Positions 15,701 through 24,848 of a DNA stretch of 64,000 nt are shown in pieces. Under the pieces are notes generated by a model. The model had not been told where the DNA came from, ran no database searches, and worked only from the letters and a program-made list of their open reading frames with translations. Made by a program: the position numbers and the translations under genes. Numbering within the stretch: position 1 is the first letter of the stretch; each line of letters starts with the position of its first letter. The DNA lies in assembly GCA_013115135.1 (NCBI GenBank), contig JABANP010000244.1, forward strand, positions 1 to 64,000, in the 5' to 3' direction. The stretch is from Perkinsus olseni. Lineage: Eukaryota; Perkinsozoa; Perkinsida; Perkinsidae.

Positions 15701-15813
15701 ATGAGGAGGCTGTGGTGATTGGAGAGCTGGTCAATAAGCCTATCACAACCGACCCTAAAGTGGTAGGTTCGGGTGGAGTGGTATCATCTTGGTATGGTGG
15801 ACGGTTTTCTTGA
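3754..15813 (+). CDS. Fused PurF-PurD-PurM purine biosynthesis protein (44 exons)
   Basis: One reading frame through 44 exons (4389 nt, about 1462 aa) encodes three purine enzymes in the order amidophosphoribosyltransferase, glycinamide ribonucleotide synthetase, aminoimidazole ribonucleotide synthetase: steps 1, 2 and 5 of IMP synthesis. The start ATG at 3754 is the first in-frame Met before the glutaminase Cys; the stop TGA is 15811-15813. The frame passes from PurF to PurD across a 50-nt intron (10078-10127) and from PurD to PurM across a 43-nt intron (12375-12417), with no stop, promoter gap or new Met between modules. No PurN (GART) module follows. Yeast joins GARS-AIRS and animals GARS-AIRS-GART; joining PurF in front is unusual. 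Introns are mostly 41-60 nt; two are long (5046-7312 and 13149-14376). The PurF type is the larger form otherwise familiar from Bacteroidetes. Least certain junctions: the end of exon 10 (7991) and the exon 32/33 linker. Confidence 0.85.
6854..7051 (-). mobile_element. Gag-like retroelement relic inside the longest PurF intron
   Basis: The 2267-nt intron 5046-7312 is about 40 times longer than its neighbours. On its minus strand, a short ORF contains [20 protein letters not shown], which resembles the start of retrotransposon Gag proteins (D-P-x-x-W-L-x-x-V-D). A second minus ORF at 5074-5589 (171 aa) has no recognised domain. No reverse transcriptase, integrase or flanking long repeats were found. 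The element is therefore probably a degraded fragment antisense to the host gene. The intron ends in a degenerate copy of the F1 motif just before its AG. Confidence 0.4.
8026..8098 (-). tRNA. tRNA-Ala (anticodon AGC), antisense within an intron of the purine gene
   Basis: On the minus strand the 73 nt fold as a full cloverleaf: acceptor GGGGGAC pairing with GTTCTCC through G-U pairs, D-stem GCTC/GAGC with AAATGGTA loop, anticodon stem CTCGC/GCGAG with loop TTAGCAA, five-base variable loop, T-stem CCGGG/CCCGG with loop ATCGATG, discriminator A. A box (TAGCTCAAATGG) and B box are present and no CCA is encoded, as expected for a nuclear gene. It sits within intron 7992-8134 of the PurF module, opposite to transcription of the host gene. 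Confidence 0.92.
8914..8960 (-). repeat. 47-nt intron carrying an antisense tRNA T-arm
   Basis: Contains GTGGAATCGAACCTGGAACC, the complement of a B box (GGTTCGATTCC). The intron is proved by the PurF frame (DAKL...[11 protein letters not shown] across the junction). Only the T-arm part of a tRNA is recognisable. Confidence 0.7.
9442..9470 (+). repeat. F2 intronic element (type copy), GTATCTT...AAGATAC hairpin
   Basis: In intron 9437-9486, GTATCTTG is followed by AGGTCGAATCATG and the inverted CAAGATAC. Related copies with GTATCTT(A)GGTTGAAC or its complement lie near 9078-9120, 10452, 11405, 12050, 19982 (PP2C intron 19961-20008), 34013, 34428, 35545, 36140, 36754, 37020, 38000-38090, 41772, 44400, 54282, 55203, 55390, 56873-56925 and 63042. 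A doubled hairpin form occurs at 44130-44200 and a GC-rich one at 39928-39957. Several fill proved short introns of the purine gene (11387-11461, 10430-10507, 9437-9486). Confidence 0.8.
10251..10300 (-). repeat. 50-nt intron carrying an antisense tRNA T-arm
   Basis: Contains GACGCAGGGATCGAACCTGG, complement of a perfect B box. It separates PurD exons 21 and 22 in phase 0. The next-but-one intron, 10665-10710, has GGATAGAACCTGGGTCGTCC, a third related T-arm in the same module. Confidence 0.7.
11681..11768 (+). repeat. Intron made of a whole tRNA-like sequence
   Basis: The 88-nt intron between PurD exons 29 and 30 has an A-box match (TTGGCCGAGTGGTTAGAG) and a T-arm GGTCCCGGGTTCGATTC at tRNA spacing. 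The anticodon region (GTTTGCGTACC) and acceptor stem do not pair, so it is a decayed tRNA. The donor GTGAG lies 12 nt before the A box and the acceptor TAG about 7 nt after the 3' end. Both boundaries are proved by frame (LASGGYPG follows). Confidence 0.75.
12418..15813 (+). other. PurM (AIR synthetase) module of the fusion (exons 33-44)
   Basis: Exons: 12418-12466, 12508-12578, 12700-12785, 12886-12996, 13044-13148, 14377-14447, 14497-14578, 14622-14690, 14739-14876, 15129-15238, 15528-15597, 15643-15813. Landmarks: [13 protein letters not shown] start; [120 protein letters not shown]. The enzyme closes FGAM to AIR with ATP. A short Ser/Lys-rich linker joins it to PurD. The last exon is read to TGA at 15811-15813; a further splice at GTG|GTAGGT near 15765 cannot be excluded. 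Confidence 0.88.
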
Positions 15814-16734
15814 AATAATCGCTTAAATCCGAGCGAGTGCTCGAAACTGTCCTATCGATCGTTCATGATATTATTCAGGCTGGGAGGAAAAATTTTCGAA
15901 GTGTATTCGCCCGCGGTGGTATGGCCCGGATAATTATTAAAATATTCTTGTCGCTGCGTGGGTGAAAGCCCTACACACAGGAGTTCCCAACCTAAGTCGC
16001 CTTGGTACCGGAGAATTGTAATAAAATGTTGTGTAGTTTTCTAAGGGGGTTTCGTCTTCGCGGCAGTGTTCTTCCTGTACTCAGTCTGAGCTTGCATCAG
16101 GTGATAATAGGTGCGGAGACTGAGTGGACCCTTCTGTCGGATATGGGTGTGAACCCCATGCTGAAGCCATCGGTAGGCCGGCGGTCTGTTGGACTACGGT
16201 CGGGGGATTGGTTTTTCGGGGTGCTCAGGTGCTTTCGGGACTGTTCGACGAGGACTCTCCAGCGGCAGCCGTCCGGAGCTGATGATTTTTCCTTTTACTG
16301 CGCATGAATGTTTCCTAGGATTTTTTGGAAAGGAGTTTCTATGGTTGCCAGTGGGTGGAGTTTATAATCAATTCTGTGGCTCGAGGGACACTCCCGGTTG
16401 CCTGACCCTGGAGCTTGCAGTGGCTCTGGCCGTGAGTCACACCGTCGACCATAACGTCGGGCTGTCGATTCATCGCGGAAAAGTGGTAGTGCGGGCCTGA
16501 CTGGAGGATAACAACGATCTGGTCGAAGAGGGGGGGAATCGGGCGTGAGGCCAAGAGTGTCCGAAGCGGGAGCTCTCCGAGGCTTTCATGGAATATTGAA
16601 TGCGACTAAGTCCGGGTACTGCCTCTCCTGAGTTGCAAAGATCCCTCCACCCGTCAAAATCCATTCTGGAACCCCTCCTGAAATTTAGGACAGGTCTATC
16701 GAGCGCCCTCAAGAGACCAGTGGTTGTGTTGCTG
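15814..16734 (+). other. Intergenic interval without a supported gene
   Basis: About 920 nt lie between the purine fusion stop and the first isomerase start. Short overlapping ORFs exist (16002-16307, 16189-16500), but none shows a recognisable domain or convincing splice pattern. It presumably holds the 3' UTR of one gene and the promoter of the next. No polyadenylation signal could be assigned. Confidence 0.4.
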
Positions 16735-17824
16735 ATGGCAGACCCGGCTCCGGTCGTCCTCTATTCCTTTTACCGCAGCAGCTGCGCTTACCGGGTCCGC
16801 ATAGCCCTGGCCTTGAAGGCAATTCCCTGCACTATGAAGATTGTGAATATCGACAAGAATGAACAGAAGAGTGAGGAGTAGGAGCCGGTATGACCGCGCG
16901 CCACGAAATTGTGGTTTTGAGGTACCTGAAGGTGAACCCCTCTGGGCTTGTGCCGAGCTTGGTGACGCCGGATGGGGAAGTGTTGACGCAGAGTCTGGCG
17001 ATACTCGACTACCTCGAGGTCGCTTATCCGCAGTGTACGAGGCTTTGGCCACAGGATCCAGTAGGGGTATTCGATTTTGGAAGGGAATCATAATTTCCGT
17101 GGTGGGCATGCTTCGACCTTGGATACCTCGTAGCGATAGTTTAGCATGGAAGGAATGCTCGTAGTGGATATTTTTGTGGAAGAAGTTTTGCGTTTTTTAG
17201 CTAACTTGGGAATAATTAGATGTACCACCTCTCGTCATGGTTGTGTTCGCCGATGATTTCTCATCGTAATGATCCCGATTACTTCATGCCAGGTTCTCCG
17301 GGCTCGCGCTGTGAGGGTGAGTGGGGGGGAGGAGGGGAGGTACTTGACCTTACTGTCATCAGATAGCGATTATTATCATCGCGGATACTCAGCCGTTGCA
17401 GAATCTTTCCTGCATCAACTACGCCTCTGAGCTGGTCGGTCGCGATGTAACACAGGATTGGAGTGCTCATTTTATACAGGTAATTTTCGTCACGCGCCAC
17501 GAAACTCGAGTGGCGGTTGTTGTTCTCAGAGGGGCCTTGCTGCCGTTGAGGAGTTGTTGTCGAGTGATGACAAGTACTGCGTCGGGAACGACATTACCGT
17601 GGCTGATGTCTGTCTGGTGCCGCAAGTTTACAACGCCATCAACAGAATAGGGATGGACGTCGAAAAGATTTTTCCGAATGTCTATCGGATGTAGATGGGG
17701 TTTTGACCGCGCGCCACGAAATTATGGGATGCTCAGTTACACGGAGCTGAGGAGGCATCCGGCCTTCGTGACTGCTGCTCCTGAAAGTCAACCGGACTGG
17801 CCGTCGGAGGAAGGGGAAGCGTGA
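16735..17824 (+). CDS. Maleylacetoacetate isomerase / zeta-class GST, copy A
   Basis: Predicted 223-aa cytosolic enzyme that isomerises maleylacetoacetate with glutathione in tyrosine breakdown. Exons 16735-16877, 16922-17060, 17293-17316, 17363-17479, 17530-17690, 17737-17824. Landmarks: N-terminal thioredoxin fold with the zeta signature [11 protein letters not shown]; cis-Pro [48 protein letters not shown] tail. Length matches the family (about 215). Introns 16878-16921, 17480-17529 and 17691-17736 each hold one F1 element in antisense orientation. The final intron is inferred because it restores the standard C terminus; reading through would stop at 17692. Confidence 0.9.
16892..16910 (-). 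repeat. F1 intronic element (type copy of a dispersed family)
   Basis: Consensus AATTTCGTGGCGCGTGAC. Forward copies begin near 4743, 4922, 7294, 7425, 9656, 10817, 21845, 36701, 43461, 45739, 49034, 49302, 49416, 49726, 52884, 53451, 54491 and 54982. Reverse copies begin near 16892, 17490, 17704, 33922, 34175, 34262, 34349, 38669, 38832, 42018, 52757, 55285, 60414 and 61058. Eleven or so lie in introns proved by frame continuity: 4715-4767, 4896-4944, 7418-7464, 9624-9704, 10813-10980, 16878-16921, 17480-17529, 17691-17736, 54952-55008 and the ends of others. In 44-50 nt introns the element sits centrally, about 12 nt from either splice site. No copy was found in a proved exon. Confidence 0.9.
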
Positions 17825-18174
17825 GAGAGGAGAATTTAATGTTTGGATCAACAGCGAGTTGGGCCAGATTTTTTCTGAACTGTTTGTTGTGGTTTGGGTT
17901 CATGGGAGTGACGGAATGGCAGCTGGTTGGGGAGTCTTCTCGCGGGTTCAAAGGATCTTGGAGGAAGGACTTCAAGTCCTAACTTTGCCAACTTGTACGC
18001 ATCTTTTCTCCGACATGAGGGAAAAAATTGAGCGAACCGATTTTGGATTTTTTTGCCATGTAAAGTGGGGTGTCCGGATCAGTTGTCGCGCACAATTTTT
18101 TGCTGTTGAAAAAACTTTCATCATAGTTTTAGCTCTGGAAGGGGCTCTCTCCCTTGTGCTCGTTTCCTTCGGTG

Positions 18175-19368
18175 ATGTCACTGAAGTTGTACACCTACTT
18201 CCGCAGTAGTGCTGCCTACAGGGTTCGAATAGCCTTGCAGTACAAGGGACTGCAGTATGAAAGCATCCCCGTTAATCTGGTTGAAAAGGAACACCAGACA
18301 GCGGAGTAGGAGGGGGCAGCTGAGTTGGTGATGGTGTGGTATGGGGATCAGGTACGGGAAGATCAACCCGGCTATGATGGTGCCGAGCTTAGTGACCCCT
18401 GAGGGAAGGGTTATCACGCAGAGCATAGCGATCATCGACTACTTGGATTCGACCTACCCGGAAACACCGCGTCTTATCCCGGAAAAGGGGGTGAGGAAAA
18501 AACGCCCTGCTCGGCTCGGTTGTGGTCGTTCGCCGGAGGTTGAATTTGCATTCAGGTTTGAGTTAGTAGTTCTTGTATAGAGTAATACTAGTGAACAGCC
18601 GCATTCACTGCTAGTGAGTTTGAAGGTCAACGACGATACGGCTGCCGTTACAGTACTTGAAGCCCCCGGCTGAGGACATCGGCTTCGAGTCTAACGAAGC
18701 ACGAACCGTCGTTGGACTATAAACTCACTCGCGGCTGAGTTAGACCACCACCGATTTACCTTAGGGAGGGGTTCAGCCTGTTGAAGAGGCCCTGTTCATC
18801 GAGCCAGGAATGTTAAACTGCTACTAATACTATTGAGTTGGTGCTCTTAGCTGTTCTCGTGAGATCGTATCTTAGCTGGAAGCTGGTCCTTTATACAGGT
18901 CGATCGAACCGCTGCCCTGTCGATCGCTTTGACCATCGCCTGTGATACCCATCCCCTACAAAACCTCAGCGTCTTCCAATATGCCAGCGAGGTGGCCGGC
19001 AGGGACGTGAGGGACCAATGGGTTACACACTTTATCGAAGTAAGTTCACGCCCCTCCCCCAGCTCTCAGTCGTTCTCAACTCAGCGAGGGCTATCAAGCG
19101 TCGAAGAGCTAGTCCAAGGTGGAGGTTATTGTGTTGGACAGAGGCTGTCGATTGCCGACGTCTGCCTGGTCCCGCAAGTTTACAACGCTCTTCGCTTTCA
19201 AGTACCAGTGGAGAAGAAATTTCCCAAAATCTTCAGAATGTAGATCGCCTCGTCAGCCCCGCGCCACTTGAGTTCTCCAGCAGATACACTAGCCTGCTGG
19301 AACTACCAGCCGTTGATGCCGCGGACCCCCACAGGCAGCCCGACTGCCCGCTTGAACTGCGACGATGA
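18175..19368 (+). CDS. Maleylacetoacetate isomerase / zeta-class GST, copy B
   Basis: Tandem paralogue of copy A, predicted 216 aa. Exons 18175-18305, 18352-18490, 18899-19039, 19085-19239, 19284-19368. Landmarks: [11 protein letters not shown] (the Cys of the SSC motif is Ala here), [44 protein letters not shown] and a HRQPDCP tail. Four introns occupy the same places and phases as in copy A; copy A has one extra split around its 24-nt exon. Fillers differ: the first intron of B (18306-18351) lacks the F1 motif of A, while the last (19240-19283) has only a degenerate version. Loss of the active-site Cys may alter activity, though Ser residues nearby are often the main glutathione ligands in zeta GSTs. 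The 408-nt intron 18491-18898 holds no gene. Confidence 0.88.
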
Positions 19369-19606
19369 GAATTTGAAAACCCCAACGCCGTGGCGTGGAA
19401 GGAGAAGAATCTTCATTGTTATCAACAACAGCATAGAGTTTTTTTTCTGGCTGATTTCGTCGTGTTGTTATCGACCAGTGTTCAACTATTTAACACAACA
19501 TGAAGAAAAAGAGAAAAGTAACAGATAACACTCGAGAGCATCATCCCTCATCATCGCTGATGATAGTACATTCGAGTATGATAGATAAATACGCAGATCA
19601 TCATCA

Positions 19607-21232
19607 TCAATCAGCAACAGCAGCTTCTTCAGCGGCAGGAGCATCGCCGCCGCTCCGCTCAGGCCTGGCGCTACTACTGGTCGCCGCTTTGCCGGCATTT
19701 CCCCGGGCAAAATGGACGTCGGCAGTCACATTGGTATGGTTCGAAGCGCCAGAGGTTCCCACGCCATTCAGACTAACAATCACACAGGTCTCGTTATCAG
19801 TGCCACGGCCTTGAGTCAGTCTAGGGTTCCTCGAACAACACTCGTCGAGGAGAGCCTCCACGACCGTGTGTAGTTTCTCGCCGTTCTCCAGCCGACGGCT
19901 GACGAAATCGACGACGTCTTGGGAGGACAGCAGTTCAAAAACACCATCACAAGCGAGGACCTTGCAAAACAGAATACATGAGAGTATCCAAGGTTAACCA
20001 TGGCTCACCATGAATTCATCCTCATCGGTGATCTCCTCCGTCACAACATCCGGCATAGGAGAAACTTTCTGATCCTCTGCGGGCAACTCGCCAGCTCTCT
20101 TATACACGAAATCCCCGAGCGCGCGGGAAAGATTCAACCCCCAGTCAATCCGATGGCACGGGCCCATCGACATCACCTTGCCTACCATCACCAACGGTTA
20201 AACCAGATCGAGTGGTTATTATTACCTCCAGCATTCTCTATTCTCCTCCGCTCACTAGGGCTCTCCGGCTTGTGGTCATGGCTAAGCTCTACGGCCCTGC
20301 CGTTTCGACAGAGGACAGCCCGTGAGTCGCCACAGTTAGCCACAGTAATGACGCCATTTCGAACCAGCGCCACCACTGCTGTACTGCCGGTGAAGTCGAA
20401 CATATTCCTTCTTTCAATACCACTCATCGCCATAGACGGGTTTCCGATCGGCAGATGCTTCAACGCGTTCTCTATAGACCCTTCCTTGGGTGGCGTCAGC
20501 TTCCCTGTGGACTCCAGTAGGGCGTCCATCTCCATGTACGTAGTCGTCAGTATTTTACCAAAATCGAGCTGGGCCATCAGCTCGGGTGTGGCCTCGACCT
20601 CCTCTTCGTCAAAGTTGTCGTCGGAATCGACATCTTCGGCGGTGTTGGTCGATTCATCGCTCTCTTTGCCCTCCTCGGACTTCGCAGTCTTCTGCTGCTG
20701 CTGTTTGCGATGGTTGTGAAGGATATTCAATCGGTGATGATGTCTCTTTTTCACGGTACCCGAGCCACCGTCCTCGTCGGCGTCCCGTGCCGTGGTACCT
20801 TCAGACTCTTTTTTGATCCTCAAGAGCTCGTTCTTAGCATGCCGACAGATCTCTAAAGGGAAACTCTGTGCACAGAGCTTGGCGACCATGGATCCACCAT
20901 GACCTGTTCAAGAGGAAGGCTGAGAGCATAACGTCCGAGTGGGGCCAGCAGTACCATCGAAGACGGCGAAGAGGCTGGAGTCGCTGAGGGGTGGTTCCAT
21001 GTCTAGAAGGCAGATGCAGGCGTCTTCCATTGTGTCTCGCCAGCCCTGCATCTCCGATACAACATAAGAGAGAGATGAGCCTTTAGAGCCTAAAAACAAC
21101 GCCGTCAGGATCGAACCAACAACCTAATGAGTGACGAGCATATCCGCTGTCCGTTAGCCCATGAACACCCGTAGTACCTGTTCTGGTGAACTTCTGAGTC
21201 CGAGGCCCCACCAGTCCCGACACTCCGGTCAT
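19607..21232 (-). CDS. PP2C-type protein phosphatase (PPM family)
   Basis: Metal-dependent Ser/Thr phosphatase, predicted 467 aa. Minus-strand exons in order: 21169-21232, 20955-21089, 20226-20903, 20009-20181, 19607-19960. Landmarks: [13 protein letters not shown], metal-binding [73 protein letters not shown] and a terminal [12 protein letters not shown]. Metal-binding Asp residues are intact. A low-complexity insert of about 100 residues (poly-His/Gln then Asp/Glu-rich, roughly 20560-20830) sits between GHGG and the next core strand. An Ala/Ser-rich tail follows the catalytic core. Its first intron (21090-21168) is a tRNA-like sequence in sense orientation. Confidence 0.92.
21090..21168 (-). 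repeat. 79-nt PP2C intron made of a tRNA-like sequence (sense)
   Basis: Read on the minus strand, it has an A-box-like ATGGGCTAACGGACAGCGG and a perfect B box in TTGTTGGTTCGATCCTGAC, ending just before the TTTTTAG acceptor. Host frame across it (TGTTG to [10 protein letters not shown]) supports the boundaries. Confidence 0.65.
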
Positions 21233-21905
21233 AGCAGTAGTCCCCTGACCGCTGTAGCTCTCTATGAAAGAGAACACCCAGGACACCAGCTGACGGGCGA
21301 CGGCGTAGGCTGTCCCGATTATAACGTACCTACCAAAACTTTCGTTACAACCGTTCGTCCACCGCCCGAGGCCTACCATCGGAAAGTGAAATGGAGGAAA
21401 TCTGATCTTGTGATGAGTTCTGCTACTGCCAGTACTAGTAGTAGGACGTACATGTCCCTAAGGGCGTTGTATGCTAGAGCAACGGGCCCTGCGGGGGCCC
21501 TGTAATTTGGTCTTGGAATCTGTTGCATGGGTGACTATAACCGATGCTCGTAAGGAGTTATCTATGGGAGTATCCTTGAGAAGGTCAATAGTGGTGATAA
21601 ATAAACAGGTACTGATCAAAACTGGATCGAACTAGATTAGTTCAAGTTGTGGTATCGGTGGTGGTAGAAAATTACAAGCAATCTGACTCTACGACAGATC
21701 CATGATTTTCACCAAACAAAGGAGGACTAGACTAATGAGTTACTGCCCCGTACAACACTACTGTGGACACACAGCATTCGCTCCAGGAAAATAAAGGGGA
21801 ATTTCTCCAAGTGCCGGCGGATGAATAGATCTGGGCGCGCGCGGTATTTCGTGGCGCGTGAGAAAGTCTAGGGCAGTTTCAAAATTCCAATTCTAATTCA
21901 CTCGT

Positions 21906-22048
21906 CTACGGTACGAAGCTCTTGGAGCATTCCGCCGCCCCGAGGATTCGCTGCGCGTCACGCGTTAACGAGTCGTGTAGCATATCGAGGAACGCTCCCC
22001 GACCGCCTGTGAGGACGTTTTCGGCCGTAACGCCTCGGACGAGGGGTG
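21906..22048 (-). CDS. Possible 3' exon of an unidentified minus-strand gene
   Basis: A minus-strand open stretch reads VTAENVLTGGRGAFLDML and continues to a stop at 21906-21908. Composition is protein-like, but the family is not recognised and upstream exons were not traced. It lies between the P2C gene and a plus-strand coiled-coil gene. An F1 copy at 21845-21862 lies just downstream, in what would be the 3' flank. The rest of 21233-22291 shows nothing else that can be supported. Confidence 0.3.
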
Positions 22049-22291
22049 GCTGTGATGACTCGAAGTGTTCAAGTTGTAATTATGCCAAGTACCATGTCGA
22101 TTTCATGGCTGTTTGGGTTTTATGATGAGGGATGTTGCGTTAGTATCGCCATTTCGTACTCAGTGAGGAGTGCCTTCGTGGGCTCTTCTCGGGTTGTTCG
22201 GATGTCAATTCAGCCGTGCGGGCTGCTCGGGTTGAGCGTATCTTGTGAGAGCTAGTGTGCTTCCCTTGCACTACTAAATGGCCCCCCTGAG

Positions 22292-22850
22292 GAGCAATTC
22301 ACCGCCGAGGGCGCCGATAAAACGGGCAGGAGGGCAGGCGCGGCTGTTGGAGAGCGACGCTGGGTGAGGGGACTGATCTCAGGCGGTCGAAAAGAAGGCC
22401 GGTGCCCTTCAGGAGGAGGCGAGAGACGAGAAACTCGAGGCCGAAATTGCGGAGACGAAGGCGAAACTGGAGGAGCTGCTGGCCCGACGGAACAGGGCGG
22501 ACCTTGCGGTGAGTAGCGGCCTACGTCCTCTGTGTTGTAGTTGAGGATCAGATGCTCGGGCCAAAGCCAGAGAACGATCCTTCGGGGGTAATTGAAGAGG
22601 CATCGGAGGCCCTGGCGGAGAAGGAGAACACCGATGGTGACACGATTTGGTGTGCACCTGCCGAACTGACAGGAGTACCATTTTGTCAGGTAACATTGGC
22701 AAGCCGGTGTCCTCTGTTGCTGCCTCTGGTGGCAAGAAACAACGTTCGAAGACTCGACGGCGGGTGGGCAGTAGACCCTTCAGGCCCTTCAAGAGAACCG
22801 GCAAGACCAAGAAGGACCGAAGGGCTCAAATGCTCGACGGTCGATCGTAG
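22292..22850 (+). CDS. 3' exons of a charged coiled-coil protein with basic tail
   Basis: Frame-consistent exons: about 22292-22366, 22383-22508, 22546-22636, 22690-22850 (TAG). The second exon is a heptad-like Lys/Glu coiled coil (EEARDEKLEAEIAETKAKLE). The third is acidic (EEASEALAEKEN). The last is strongly basic (GGKKQRSKTRRRVGSRPFRP, then TKKDRRAQML), suggesting nucleic-acid or ribosome contact. No family is recognised and the 5' end was not found. Introns are 37-53 nt. Confidence 0.5.
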
Positions 22851-23090
22851 CGGCTTCAGTTACAGTATGTCTTATTGACCATTTCTCACTTGAATTCATC
22901 AGCACATCAGCGCTCTTGCGTTGGACACGAGTTGTGGGGGAAACGTGTCGTCTCCTTGCGAAAACATGAAAACAGCTCTCCGATTCAACGAGGCGGATTG
23001 TTGTTTATGTCAATGAGATAAGTGATCATGAGCTGCTGATTAACCATGAGCACGTCCCCCGGACCGAACCTTGGCGAGCGGAAATCTCCC

Positions 23091-23146
23091 TTGGCTCTGT
23101 GCACAGTTCCTTGGCTCTGTGCACAGTTCCTTGGCTCTGTGCACAG
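23091..23146. repeat. Tandem 20-bp repeat, 2.8 copies
   Basis: The unit TTGGCTCTGTGCACAGTTCC occurs at 23091-23110 and 23111-23130, then a partial copy at 23131-23146. Each contains the palindrome CTGTGCACAG. It lies in the gap 22851-23559, which otherwise shows no gene. A related CTGTGCACAGAGCTTGG string occurs inside the PP2C coding exon near 20868. Confidence 0.85.
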
Positions 23147-23559
23147 CTGTGTAGTCACCCGAGAAATGTCGAGAACAGAGCTGGACAGACCAACTCGCGT
23201 GTGATGTTTCCACTCCGTAGCTGGAGTGATGGAGGTGAAATCGGCTACACCATCGGCTCTCTAGCACAACAGACAGTAGCTATGATCACAGTGTCCGGTA
23301 TGCCGCTACGGCGTTTCAGATCGGGGGCTGAGCAACACACAGTATCTTAGTACGCACCGCGCTGGCACGAGTAGTTACGCACGCTCTCGTTTTCGGTATC
23401 TATTTGACGTTAAGTCATTAGTCTGAGAGAGTTCTCCGGCGTTACAGAAGTATGGCCGAGAGTCGATACTCATATTAACGCTAGCATCCCCCAGACAACA
23501 ACAACACCATCAATTCGTACAGCTCAAGGCGCTCAACAACACTGTGAGCTCATCGAGGG

Positions 23560-24819
23560 CTACATGAGGGCCTCCAGAGGGTCTACGTCGGTCAATCCGG
23601 CGATAACTTTCTTCTCGAATCCATCGACAGCATGATCGTCGCCGAGGTGTATCGTCCACACATCGCCATCGATACAGATGTAAAGATTGTCGAGTCGAAG
23701 TGGCCGTATCCTAGTGAGGGCTTCGGCTGTGGCCAAGTCGGGCGTGGAGGCCGGGAGGCCGCCGTAGGGCATCACCGATGGTCGGCATTTGAAGCAGCGG
23801 GTAGATGAAGAAATACCGTCTCTGTAGAGCTGTAGCCTTTCCTCCTTGGAAACGGGTACGAGATCAGGTAGGTGTAGTCGGGTGAATGAGTCATCAGCGG
23901 TGGACTCGAAAGTTATGACCACCGAGCCAGATAAGGTCGTCTCGTAGTCATCAAGTTGTTTAACTGTACCCTCGACAATCACCTTGCCGGTGTTTAAGAC
24001 CCCTTCTTTATGAAACGCCGTGATGGACCCTGGAAGGCTTCCAGAAGTTGCCCGGAAAGGTGGCCCAGGAGATGGCCGGTCGTTGAGTAAATTGACGAGC
24101 TCAGCCGTGCCCTCGCCCACTCTCCCCGCCTCTTGTCTCGATGCCATGTTCTCGCGTGAGATTGTGCTCGCGTAGGGACCCCCTGCTGCTGCTGCTGCTG
24201 ATGCACCACTCCGTGTAGGGAATGAGGTTGCCGAACGAAAGCCGTTAGCAGCCGCCTCCTCGCCATTTTGCGACTCGATGGTGGGCGGCCTAGGTGAGCG
24301 GGTCTGCTCATGGCCTATAGTAGCTGTCTTTGTGAGAGTAGTGGGAGTCTGGACCAGATGGACCGGGCATTCGAGGTGGTTGAAGGTCTTACTCCTTGTA
24401 CGAGCGTCGAGATACATGACTAGACGACCATCCTTGACACAGAAAGGTATATGCACAGCAAATTGAACACCCATCAAGCGAGGGGACACCCTCGGATAGG
24501 TGTGAGGGCCATTGACGTAAAAACAGTGACCGGCCTTCAGACTCCTCCGAAACGTGTATTGCCCGTATTTCCTTGCAAATCCTAGCGCAATGAGAGTTTT
24601 CCTGCCACCTCGCTCGGTCTTGACTATTGCGGACTTTGTGCTTTCCCCAGAAGCAAATGAAAGGGTAACTGCTGTCATGTCGGGCCAACAATCCCTCGTG
24701 GCATTGGTAGCTTGGCCCACGTAAACACCCGGAGATAAGTCAAGAGCCGTGTAGACGGTCGGGGAGACCACTCTCGTCATCAACTCGTTCAGAAGGGAGA
24801 GGTAGAGAAGCATAGCCAT
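23560..24819 (-). CDS. Intronless 419-aa hypothetical protein, possibly secreted
   Basis: An uninterrupted 1260-nt ORF stands out in a region where genes are cut into exons of about 100 nt. The N terminus is hydrophobic (AMLLYLSLLNELM) and could act as a signal sequence or anchor. The first third has a globular look with scattered Cys. The middle (roughly residues 170-230) is Ser/Ala/Pro-rich. The C-terminal part has a CFKC pair and ends DPLEALM. No domain is recognised. Lack of introns suggests a different history from its neighbours: recent gene, retrocopy or acquired gene. Start at 24819 is the first Met of the ORF. Confidence 0.65.
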   Translation of the reverse strand: MAMLLYLSLLNELMTRVVSPTVYTALDLSPGVYVGQATNATRDCWPDMTAVTLSFASGESTKSAIVKTERGGRKTLIALGFARKYGQYTFRRSLKAGHCFYVNGPHTYPRVSPRLMGVQFAVHIPFCVKDGRLVMYLDARTRSKTFNHLECPVHLVQTPTTLTKTATIGHEQTRSPRPPTIESQNGEEAAANGFRSATSFPTRSGASAAAAAGGPYASTISRENMASRQEAGRVGEGTAELVNLLNDRPSPGPPFRATSGSLPGSITAFHKEGVLNTGKVIVEGTVKQLDDYETTLSGSVVITFESTADDSFTRLHLPDLVPVSKEERLQLYRDGISSSTRCFKCRPSVMPYGGLPASTPDLATAEALTRIRPLRLDNLYICIDGDVWTIHLGDDHAVDGFEKKVIAGLTDVDPLEALM

Positions 24820-24848
24820 CTGTCAGCATGGGTGGTGAGTACCACTAC

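Noticed and set aside
15814..16500. A PurN (GART) module after PurM, as in animals
   Set aside because: No PurN motif was found in any frame downstream of the PurM stop.
18577..18870. GC-balanced, possibly structured stretch considered as a noncoding RNA gene
   Set aside because: It lies within intron 18491-18898 and matches no RNA family I recognise; a few short inverted repeats are not enough.
23091..23146. Tandem 20-bp repeat considered as a CRISPR-like array
   Set aside because: Units are directly adjacent with no spacers, and the genome is eukaryotic.
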